Of a DNA stretch of 64,000 nt, positions 26,901 through 33,602 are shown piece by piece. Numbering within the stretch: the stretch's first letter is position 1; each line of letters opens with the position of its first letter. The notes beneath the pieces are model-generated. The model was given only the letters and a program-made list of their open reading frames with translations. It did not search any database and was not told where the DNA came from. Source of the stretch: Algibacter lectus (GTDB lineage Bacteria > Bacteroidota > Bacteroidia > Flavobacteriales > Flavobacteriaceae). Location: the NCBI RefSeq assembly GCF_900112395.1, contig NZ_FOLN01000004.1, forward strand, positions 1 through 64,000, read 5' to 3'. A program made the translations under genes and the position numbers.

Positions 26901-27073
26901 AAAACTTATTAACAATCACTAATTATTCTGGTCTAGATCCAGAGGTTAATTATGCTGGTGCTCAAGGTGGCCAAAATGGAAATAACACCGCAAGTAACAC
27001 TGTTAGAGGATTCGACTTTGGAAATTACCCAACAGTACAGTCTTTTAGTTTCAGCCTTAATTTAACATTTTAA
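23972..27073 (+). CDS. susC: SusC-like TonB-dependent outer-membrane oligosaccharide importer (pair 2)
   Basis: A 1033-residue SusC/RagA receptor. A signal peptide ends near residue 25 (FTLSAQ). The carboxypeptidase-like domain GTVTSATDNQPLPGVNVIAK follows, then the TonB box region EEVVVVGYG, the plug (TQALQGRAAGVNVQ, NPLIVVDGFVG, ILKDASATAIYGSQGSNGVV) and a barrel ending SFSLNLTF. It is clearly a different protein from the first SusC of the locus, so the two pairs may import alginate oligomers of different size or composition. Shared operator arrays indicate common control. susD2 starts 21 bp downstream. Confidence 0.93.
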   Translation: MKKHKRFKKVYLLLLSFCFAFTLSAQQKTITGTVTSATDNQPLPGVNVIAKGTNTGASTDFDGNYSITVEGSNTILSFSYVGFVQKTVTVGNQSKINVALDEDVSALEEVVVVGYGARKKSDVTGSVSSVKTAELTAFPVLDATQALQGRAAGVNVQSNNGGEPGAPISISIRGNTSINASSNPLIVVDGFVGANMPQAGDIESMQILKDASATAIYGSQGSNGVVLVTTKKGRSGRLNIELNSTYSVQSTANELNLLNANDFTDYQNQVRQNVAITNSTTASPYIQGDFDTDWQDLIYRSGSVQNHQLSVSGGSDKVNYYASGTYFNQDGVLVNSGYERASFLSNLDAQVTDKLKLGVNLTGGISTKNGVSTQSDGSVTVGGDDVVSLAMRFAPDKGIYNADGSFTTNDQVGDEVDNPWAVATQRDDDTEIEDFRANFYANYDIVEGLAFKTTFGISTKNTFRGIYMPRTLEVTAGGSTQGRAIMSEDKTKNVLTENYLTYNKEIGKGNLTLLAGLSYQKTTSKGFSNEGTGTISDSFSYYGLWTATNLIQQGSGDIYVTEKEIQSQFGRINFDYDDKYLITATIRRDGASNFATNEKYAIFPSGALGWKVSNEDFLKDNETISNLKLRASYGVTGNPSIGAYESLASLENIYASSNGTTVQAVTPYQPANPDLKWESSYQFNAGVDLALLNNKISLSVDYYNIDTKDLIMRDNGLPWYLGFYNDQILKNVGEINNTGIEVFLSTKNITNDNFSWSTDFVFSKNKNTVTTLINGDDWFGNGAPSYFSVNNTYILREGEEVGLFYGLDYAGVYQGGTAPAGTATLPGGVEGDPLFYDIADEDGVSDGVIDDGDRTVIGNPNPDFTWGITNDFRYKNWDLNLFFQGSQGGEIFNMTNVQLNNGDANTTYAYFNNAWTPSNTDTDQPRVGNNSNREISSRFVEDGSYVRLKNLAVGYNLPSDVLKTIGVEKLRLSVSAQNLLTITNYSGLDPEVNYAGAQGGQNGNNTASNTVRGFDFGNYPTVQSFSFSLNLTF

Positions 27074-27094
27074 GAATTTTAAAAAGCATATAAA

Positions 27095-28630
27095 ATGAAA
27101 AAAACTAAATATATATTTTTAATGATGATAGGACTAGGTTTAGGACTATCTGCAGTAGGGTGTTCCGATTTAGAGGAAGAACCTGTAGGATTGTTATCTC
27201 CAGATGGATTTTACCAAACAACAGATGATATACAATTAGCCGTAAACGCTTCTTTAACTCATGCAATTAATGAAGAGATTTGGGGTAGAAAATTATCAAT
27301 TGCGTTATTATTACGTTCTGACATGGTCGATCTTGCATCAACTGAAACCCGAAGAGTAGAAATGAATACTCACACTATTTCTGGTAATAACGAAATGGTT
27401 TTTGACCCATGGACAAGAATTTACCTAGGTATTGCAGCAGCTAATGATGCAATTGCTGGCGGTGAAAAAGTTGAGGTTGCCGATGAGTTTAAAAATCCTG
27501 TTATCGCACAAGCTTACTTTGCAAGAGCTTTTTATTACTTTCATTTAGTAAGATTATTTGGAGATGTACCTTATATCACAGAACCTGTAACAGACATAAA
27601 TGCATCTAGTTCTTTAAGTTCTACTCCAGAAGCCCAAGTTTATGAAAACATCATATCAGATTTACAGTACGCTGAACAATGGTTACCAAACACAGTTACT
27701 TCTAGAGCGACACCTTCTAAAGCCGCTGCAAAATCTTACCTAGCTTTAGTTTACTTAACTTTAGCAGGAACTAATGACAATGCATATTTTCAATTAGCTT
27801 ACAACAAAGCGAAAGAGGTTATTACTAATAAAGCGACATATGATGTAGATTTAGACCCTGATTTTCAGACTCTATTTAACGCTAACAAAATTGATGCTTC
27901 TAAAGAACCAATATTTGCATTAGATTATAATAATGTTGAAGCTTCTGATAACTCTTATGATCAGACTGCTCCAATGACAGGAGTTAGAGGTGATGACGAT
28001 GATCAAGGATGGTCTGTTGCTGTTCCAGCTATGGCTGTTTATGACTCTTTTGACGAGGACGACTACAGAAAACGTGTTAGCTTCCAAACAAGAGCAACTA
28101 TTGGCGGTACAGATGTTGACTATACAAATTTCACTCTAAGTGGTCATAGTAACGCTAAAAACAGACCTTACATTGCGAAATACACACGTTATCCTGGCCC
28201 ATATGCTCGTGGTAATAAAAGAGCAACAAGCCATAACTATTCGATGATACGCTATGCTGAAGTATTATTAATTGCTGCTGAAGCAGGAGTTGAAATTGGA
28301 GCTGCTGATGCTGTTGATCTTCTTAATGAAGTAAGAAGCAGAGCAAGAAACGGTGGTGATTCTACAAACGGTGCATATGTAGAAGAAACAATTGCAGCGA
28401 GTACAGTTCCTGCAGACCTTACAAGTATAACAGTTGCTGATGTACTTGAAGAACGTAGAATAGAACTTGCTTTTGAAGGTAAAAGATGGTATGACATTAA
28501 GAGAAGACAATTAGGTAATCAAGTTTTTAGCGCGTCTGGATATGAAGGAGCAAAACCTGACTGGAACTCAGCCGAGGATTATGACACACCAATCCCTCAA
28601 GATGAATTAGATAGAAACCCAAATTTATAA
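27095..28630 (+). CDS. susD: SusD-like outer-membrane glycan-binding lipoprotein (pair 2)
   Basis: A 511-residue RagB/SusD lipoprotein with lipobox LSAVGC (Cys23). SusD-like helices include QAYFARAFYYFHLVRLFGDV; the C-terminal part has MIRYAEVLLIAAEAGVEIG, EERRIELAFEGKRWYDIKRR and IPQDELDRNPNL. It ends at NPNL, a few residues short of the common NPNL-QNPGY tail, a minor feature. It partners susC2. The operon holds only this pair, with no enzyme, and ends at the strong terminator at 28731-28789. Confidence 0.93.
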   Translation: MKKTKYIFLMMIGLGLGLSAVGCSDLEEEPVGLLSPDGFYQTTDDIQLAVNASLTHAINEEIWGRKLSIALLLRSDMVDLASTETRRVEMNTHTISGNNEMVFDPWTRIYLGIAAANDAIAGGEKVEVADEFKNPVIAQAYFARAFYYFHLVRLFGDVPYITEPVTDINASSSLSSTPEAQVYENIISDLQYAEQWLPNTVTSRATPSKAAAKSYLALVYLTLAGTNDNAYFQLAYNKAKEVITNKATYDVDLDPDFQTLFNANKIDASKEPIFALDYNNVEASDNSYDQTAPMTGVRGDDDDQGWSVAVPAMAVYDSFDEDDYRKRVSFQTRATIGGTDVDYTNFTLSGHSNAKNRPYIAKYTRYPGPYARGNKRATSHNYSMIRYAEVLLIAAEAGVEIGAADAVDLLNEVRSRARNGGDSTNGAYVEETIAASTVPADLTSITVADVLEERRIELAFEGKRWYDIKRRQLGNQVFSASGYEGAKPDWNSAEDYDTPIPQDELDRNPNL

Positions 28631-28730
28631 TAGAACTATTTATTTATAGATTTAATATTTGTAACCTTTTGAAGTTTTCTATATTGGTATAAACCAAATA
28701 GGCAGAAAACTAAAGATTATAAATAACTAA

Positions 28731-28789
28731 AACAGATTCTAATAATATTCAACAACATCTTGAATATTATTTTGAATCTGTTTTTTTTT
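28731..28789 (+). terminator. Strong terminator after susC2-susD2
   Basis: AACAGATTC-AATAATATTCAA pairs with TTGAATATTATT-GAATCTGTT over 21 bp with a small bulge, then a long T-run. A second hairpin just upstream (AGTTTTCT at 28672-28679 with AGAAAACT at 28703-28710) stands closer to the stop codon. Confidence 0.85.
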
Positions 28790-29725
28790 ACTTTAATTTC
28801 TAGATTTAGCTCACTCAATAACAAAAAAAAAGACAAGGTAATGATAAACAAATATCACAGACACCTACAAACAACCTTCTGTATAAACTAAACTTCTCTA
28901 AACTACCACTTGAAGACACCTACCCCAATTCCCTACTAAAATCTCTTCTTAATGAGCATAAACAGTTTTCATCTTCAAACAAACTTACCACAGTAGCTCG
29001 AGTAAACTAAGAATAAAGATTATCCTTAAAGCTTTATATTCCCGTCTCACTAATATATTTTCTACACACAATAGAAAAGCGATAACTAAACAACACAGAA
29101 AGCGTTTAAAAGCGAATAGCCTATCGCCTAATGATTACCTGCAAAACTTTATATAACACTCTTAAAAGCGCCCTTCGTACTAAAAAAATACCACAAAGAT
29201 TTGCTGATTCATCGCTATCTATATAAAGCTATTGAACTAAAAATAAATTGTATAGTTAGAAATTACAAAACAAATACACCCAAACAATTATTATCATCAT
29301 TCTTGTGATGCTTTATAATTTAGCAGGCATTCGAAATAAAACACTGCATTTAATGACTTTTAAAACCTCTAAAAAATAACATATTTTTACAATGAGCTTA
29401 ATAAGCAATACATCGCATTTTACATTATTTACTAAATATTTAAACGTAAATATTTACAGCTCATATTTTTTTTTAACGACAAAAGAGTATCCGAGTTAAA
29501 ACATTTTTATCTGATTATTTATTATTTCAATATGAAACTTTTCCGCGCAAGCGCATACAGTCCTAATTAGGAAAAACAATTAGAAGAAATAGAATCTGGA
29601 AGTTTTAATACTTATAACACTATAGTAAATCACGAAAACCAATCCCCCTAAACTTAATAAATACTACAGGCTCTAAATAAGAATCTCCTATATATCTTAA
29701 CATCAATAGTAAACATTGGCTCAAG

Positions 29726-29763
29726 AAAAAAGGCATTGAAAATTAATTTTCAATGCCTTTTTT
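29726..29763 (-). terminator. 38-bp palindromic terminator after PL6
   Basis: A perfect palindrome centred at 29744/29745, with stem core GGCATTGAAAATT and flanking A6 and T6 runs. It can terminate in both directions and lies 26 bp after the PL6 stop. Confidence 0.9.
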
Positions 29764-29788
29764 ACTATTTCGATAATAAAATCAACGA

Positions 29789-32104
29789 CTAATACATCAA
29801 CTTCATTTTTAAATTTTCTTCGGTTTTAATTTCACCAGAATTACTAATATCATTATCAGATGCATAGTTCTCCTTTGCTCCCCACAGAATAGAAACATAA
29901 TCAACCTTATTATCTTTGAAAGTGTTTTTAGCAATGTTTACATAAACAATACCTCTATGGTTTAACAACATCTTGTTTTGCTCGTTGGCGCCACAATTAG
30001 TAAAGGTACTATTAGTAACTAATAGATTTCCGCCAATAGTCGACTCATCATAACCACCACGATAATAATCTATAACGTTTTGTTTTACATTATCGAACGT
30101 ACAGTTATTTACGGTTAAATACTCTGTGTTATAATCGCCTTTATCGTTTGTTTCTTCAGATAATTCTAAACCATTTTCACAGTTTGAAATAGATGTGTTT
30201 TCAAAAGTGATTTTTTCTGAAAAAGACTGCTTGTAAACCTTTAAAACATAATTGAAATCACTGATATCACAACCAGAAACCGCTAATCCAAAATGATTAG
30301 ACATATTCTCTTTTAAACTAGCAAAAGCGTAGTTTGAATTATTTCCTTTTAAACTGACATATTTAAGCGTTAATATGCCTTTAGGGTTTAAAGAAAATAA
30401 AGGTGAACTACTTTCTCCAGAAAAAACAATTTGTGCTTTCGCTTTTTCTTGAGATTGTATTGTAATGCTTTTATTAATTTCTATCGATTTAGAAATTTGA
30501 TAAACTCCCGCATTTAAAGCTATAATATCACCTTTTTGCGCTTCGTTAATTTTAGCTTGAAGTTCTTCTGCGTTGGCAACAGTAAAGATGTTAGCTTCTT
30601 TTACTGCTATCTCGTTAGAATACCAACTTGCTCCATATTTAGATTTATCTAAAATATTAGGATCTGGCATATCAGCATTAACAAAAGCACCTATTTTATT
30701 TTGATTTAATCTTGAATTCCCTGCTAAATCTTTCGTTATTGTATTAAATTCAAAACCTACATAAGGTGTTACTTCACCTGGTACACCTACCGGAATTGAT
30801 ATGGTTTCAGAAACTTTTTTCAACTCTAATTTAGCATTCTGTAAACCACCGTTGTAATCTTTAAACTCTACATCGCTATTATTAATAATGTTACTTTTAA
30901 AAAGAACACCGTCTGCTTTATCATGCTCCACAACTGGTAATAAATCTCCTTCTGTATTGTAAATAACATTGTTTGCAACAACAGTTCTAATAGGTCGTGC
31001 AGAACGAATTTCCGACTTTGGCAACACATCAGATTGTGCAATATTAGTACCAACTCCAAACTGCCAAGGTGATTTACAATTTACGTAAGTATTATATGCA
31101 ACCACAACATCTGTAACTTGATTGTATCTATTTAATGGTGATTTTGGTATACCATTCATAACAGCCAATGGACTTCTGAAGTTTTCACCAATAATATTAT
31201 AGAAATAATTATTAATAACCCAATGCCCCGTGTTTACAAGTCTAATTCCTCCGTAGTTTTTATTAACACCATCTCCAATAAAATAATTACCATCAATAAC
31301 AGCATAGTTACCGTGGCGCGTTACTACAGAACCTTCACTTTTATAGAACACATTATTTCTAATTTCGTTGAAATTTGTTTTACTCGAAATAACTTCAACC
31401 TCTCCATTACATTCTTCAAATAAATTATTTGCAATAGTTGTATTACTCGGAGACATAGACGTAAAACTACTACCTAATTGGATAGATTCTCCTCGAGCCC
31501 CTCCTTTTCTCGGTCTTGGACCAAAATGGTTATTTACAATTTGATGATAATTTCTAATACTTTGGTTTCCTTTTAAATCAACTCTAAGGGTTGGACCGCC
31601 ATTAGTTTTACCTGCAATATAACAATGATCGACTTTATTATGTTTTCCGAAAAGTTGAATCCAAAGGTCATCTTTATCACGTTGTTTTTGGTTGTAATCT
31701 AAAATCACACAGTTGGTAACTCTAGAATAGTTGGCAACTTTCTCCTCACTAGTTCTAAACGCGATAACATTACTTGTGGGTGTGTACCCATTTCTAAAAA
31801 ACAAGCCTTCTACAACTAAGTAATTTCCGGCAATTTCTAAATTAGAAACACCTTCTATAAATACTTGGCCAGGCGTTTCTGCTTTTAATGTAATTGGAGC
31901 ATTTTCAGTTCCTTCACCTACAAATTTTATTTCTACGTTTTCCCAAACACCGTTTGCCAAAACAATATTATCTCCGGCTTTAACATTTTTAATAGCCTCG
32001 TACAATTCCTTATTGGTGCTTACTAAAGTACCTGAATCTTCAACTTTTCCGTTACAAGAAAAACATAAAACAACTACCAATAAAAGGCTAAACAACTTAT
32101 TCAT
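29789..32104 (-). CDS. Alginate lyase, polysaccharide lyase family 6 (two beta-helix domains)
   Basis: A 771-residue lipoprotein from the ATG at 32102-32104 (MNKLFSLLLVVVLCFSC, Cys17). The longer frame to 32179 crosses a terminator-like hairpin and is rejected. The N-terminal right-handed beta-helix carries PL6 features: LRVDLKGNQ with the probable catalytic Lys178, and NNHFGPRPRKGGARGESIQL, whose arginines at 197-204 include the partner. A second beta-helix begins near residue 505 (NAEELQAKINEAQKGDIIAL) and repeats the opening pattern of the first (NKELYEAIKNVKAGDNIVLA). This two-domain plan is known for some PL6 enzymes. It should cut alginate outside or at the outer membrane. It follows the LTD protein gene in one transcription unit. 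Confidence 0.9.
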   Translation of the reverse strand: MNKLFSLLLVVVLCFSCNGKVEDSGTLVSTNKELYEAIKNVKAGDNIVLANGVWENVEIKFVGEGTENAPITLKAETPGQVFIEGVSNLEIAGNYLVVEGLFFRNGYTPTSNVIAFRTSEEKVANYSRVTNCVILDYNQKQRDKDDLWIQLFGKHNKVDHCYIAGKTNGGPTLRVDLKGNQSIRNYHQIVNNHFGPRPRKGGARGESIQLGSSFTSMSPSNTTIANNLFEECNGEVEVISSKTNFNEIRNNVFYKSEGSVVTRHGNYAVIDGNYFIGDGVNKNYGGIRLVNTGHWVINNYFYNIIGENFRSPLAVMNGIPKSPLNRYNQVTDVVVAYNTYVNCKSPWQFGVGTNIAQSDVLPKSEIRSARPIRTVVANNVIYNTEGDLLPVVEHDKADGVLFKSNIINNSDVEFKDYNGGLQNAKLELKKVSETISIPVGVPGEVTPYVGFEFNTITKDLAGNSRLNQNKIGAFVNADMPDPNILDKSKYGASWYSNEIAVKEANIFTVANAEELQAKINEAQKGDIIALNAGVYQISKSIEINKSITIQSQEKAKAQIVFSGESSSPLFSLNPKGILTLKYVSLKGNNSNYAFASLKENMSNHFGLAVSGCDISDFNYVLKVYKQSFSEKITFENTSISNCENGLELSEETNDKGDYNTEYLTVNNCTFDNVKQNVIDYYRGGYDESTIGGNLLVTNSTFTNCGANEQNKMLLNHRGIVYVNIAKNTFKDNKVDYVSILWGAKENYASDNDISNSGEIKTEENLKMKLMY

Positions 32105-32133
32105 AAAAAGGTTTTTGATAAATTTAAAATAAC

Positions 32134-32172
32134 AAAAAAGAAGGCCAATTACAACAAAAGACCTTCTTTTTA
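32134..32172 (-). terminator. Terminator-like hairpin between LTD-protein gene and PL6
   Basis: AAAAGAAGG (32136-32144) pairs with CCTTCTTTT (32162-32170); on the minus strand a T-rich tract follows. It lies between the LTD-protein stop (32184) and the PL6 ATG (32104). No separate PL6 promoter is visible in the remaining 30 bp, so partial read-through or RNA processing is likely. Confidence 0.7.
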
Positions 32173-32183
32173 AAAACAACTAA

Positions 32184-33245
32184 CTACTCAACTATAATTT
32201 TTTTAACCAAGCTTCCTTCTAATGCGTTTATTTTTAAAAGATAAACACCACTATTTAAACTTGAAATATCTAATTTATTATTTACTAAATTCTTTTCTGA
32301 AATTAATCTTTTACCAACAATACTAAACATTTCTACAGAAGAAACATTTACATTATCGGCATCTATTTTAATATGATCTTGCGCTGGATTTGGATAAATC
32401 TTAAATTTTGATGCAAGTACATTTTTATCAACAGAAAGCACGTTTGTATTTGCTGCGCCAGGCGTTCCGTAATAACTCGTAGAACCATAAACACCTACGC
32501 TTGGGTCTGAAAACACCCAACTACCATTTACTAACTGTACACTTACATCATCATCCAAAGATGCATTTCCATTATAACAAGACGACCCTGACAACTGAGT
32601 AAAAGAGCCATCCCAACTAGGAAGCAATTGTAAGTTTGGAATACCATCTGGTTTTCCGCTTCCCGCTAAATTTGTAGCATTATATCCAAAATCATACTCA
32701 AATCTATCTATTTCAACAAAATCCGTTGTATCTACTTCAGGATCACTAATAATCGGCATTAATAACCTTAAACCATCTATCTCATCATCAATTCCATCTT
32801 CGTCAACACTACTATTACATCCTCCTACTCCGTCATCAAAACTATTAGAATTATTAAACGTAGGAAAATTAGACCCTGTTCCTGAACCAGAAACCAATGG
32901 TGTTGGTGATATTACACCATACTGATAAGATGAGACTAAACCACCATTAACAGCAGCATCACTATTTGATGTCAATAACAAGTAGCCATTAGCCGGAACA
33001 ATTAAAGACCCTATAATAAGATGCGATCTTTTACTTGAAGAACCATCTCTAATAGTCCATCCTTCAATATCAATATCAGCACTCGTAGTATTCATAATCT
33101 CAAACCATTCCCCTTGAGCTTCACTTGATGTGGAAGGATCTGGTAAAAACTCAGTAAATATTATATCTCCAGGAGAAGATGTGAATTGAGCGTGCGCAAA
33201 AGCTGCAAGCATAAAAGAAAAAAGAAAAAGTAGTTTTGTTTTCAT
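32184..33245 (-). CDS. Secreted lamin-tail-domain protein with type IX secretion signal
   Basis: A 353-residue exported protein. Residues 1-20 are a signal peptide (MLAAFAHAQ). Residues about 22-130 form a lamin-tail domain (GDIIFTEFLPDPS, GEWFEIMNTTSADIDIEGWT, ANGYLLLT). The C-terminal 75 residues are a type A sorting domain of the type IX secretion system (FKIYPNPAQDHIKI, SVEMFSIVGKRLI, LDISSLNSGVYLLKI, KKIIVE). It should be secreted or anchored at the surface through SprA-type translocons, one of which is encoded in this window. No catalytic motif is seen. It heads the transcription unit with PL6 and has its own operator array, so it is tied to alginate; surface binding of the polymer is inferred. 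Confidence 0.85.
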   Translation of the reverse strand: MKTKLLFLFSFMLAAFAHAQFTSSPGDIIFTEFLPDPSTSSEAQGEWFEIMNTTSADIDIEGWTIRDGSSSKRSHLIIGSLIVPANGYLLLTSNSDAAVNGGLVSSYQYGVISPTPLVSGSGTGSNFPTFNNSNSFDDGVGGCNSSVDEDGIDDEIDGLRLLMPIISDPEVDTTDFVEIDRFEYDFGYNATNLAGSGKPDGIPNLQLLPSWDGSFTQLSGSSCYNGNASLDDDVSVQLVNGSWVFSDPSVGVYGSTSYYGTPGAANTNVLSVDKNVLASKFKIYPNPAQDHIKIDADNVNVSSVEMFSIVGKRLISEKNLVNNKLDISSLNSGVYLLKINALEGSLVKKIIVE

Positions 33246-33276
33246 ATCTAGCCTGTTTTAGTTTGTGAATAGTACT

Positions 33277-33314
33277 CTGGAAAACCAAATTGGTTAACCA
33301 GATTGGTTTTCCAA
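33277..33314. promoter_or_regulatory. Triple GntR-type operator of the LTD-PL6 unit
   Basis: CTGGAAAACCAA (33277-33288), TTGGTTAACCAG (33290-33301) and TTGGTTTTCCAA (33303-33314) repeat with exact 13-bp spacing. The last overlaps the -7 box. Confidence 0.85.
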
Positions 33315-33342
33315 ATATATACATTATTTCGAGGTATGCAAA
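33312..33342 (-). promoter_or_regulatory. Promoter of the LTD-PL6 unit
   Basis: On the minus strand TTTG (33339-33342), 19 bp and TATATTTG (33312-33319). The predicted leader is about 60 nt. Confidence 0.8.
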
Positions 33343-33602
33343 TTATTTTAACAGAAAGTTTGGTAATTAAACATCTTTTATGGTTAAAATCCCACATATA
33401 AAAACTCGAAAATTATATTTTATATATTCAAACAGGAGGTTATTACTAAAAAACAAAGCACTGAAATTGTGTGATTTAAACATAAATCAGACTAAATTCC
33501 AACATAAAGCACAAAGCTTCCTCATAATAAAGATGCGAGAAAAGACTTCGAACCCCTAGATTATCGATAAAATGAAAAGAATACTACTTATTTTTAAGAC
33601 GA

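Larger units (their letters stand above)
28631..29788. other. 1.16-kb gene-free region between susD2 and PL6
   Basis: After the susD2 terminator, about 930 bp contain no supported gene on either strand. The plus strand is poor in G, like the region before susC2. A short frame at about 29532 reads MKLFRASAYSPN, then a stop, then EKQLEEIESGSFNTYNTIVN, which could be the scrap of a decayed gene, but nothing is recognisable. The region ends at the PL6 terminator. Confidence 0.55.
33246..33602. other. Promoter region of LTD-PL6 unit and remb-like 3' flank
   Basis: This 357-bp stretch contains the promoter and triple operator at 33277-33342. The rest is AT-rich without a gene. A short TTCGAA motif at 33547-33552 recalls a tRNA T-loop, but no tRNA can be folded around it. 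Confidence 0.6.

Noticed and set aside
28672-28710. TTGGTATAAACCAA before the susD2 terminator as another GntR operator
   Set aside because: The gap between half-sites is four rather than two bases, there is only one copy and no promoter; it is the inner part of an RNA hairpin.
29526-29655. Short frame MKLFRASAYSPN, stop, EKQLEEIESGSFN as a pseudogene
   Set aside because: Too short and not similar to any family I know; noted only in the description of the gene-free region.
33540-33565. TTCGAA flanked by CCCC/GGGG, resembling a tRNA T-arm and a possible attachment site
   Set aside because: The stem does not pair well and no anticodon or D-arm could be found around it; no integrase is nearby.
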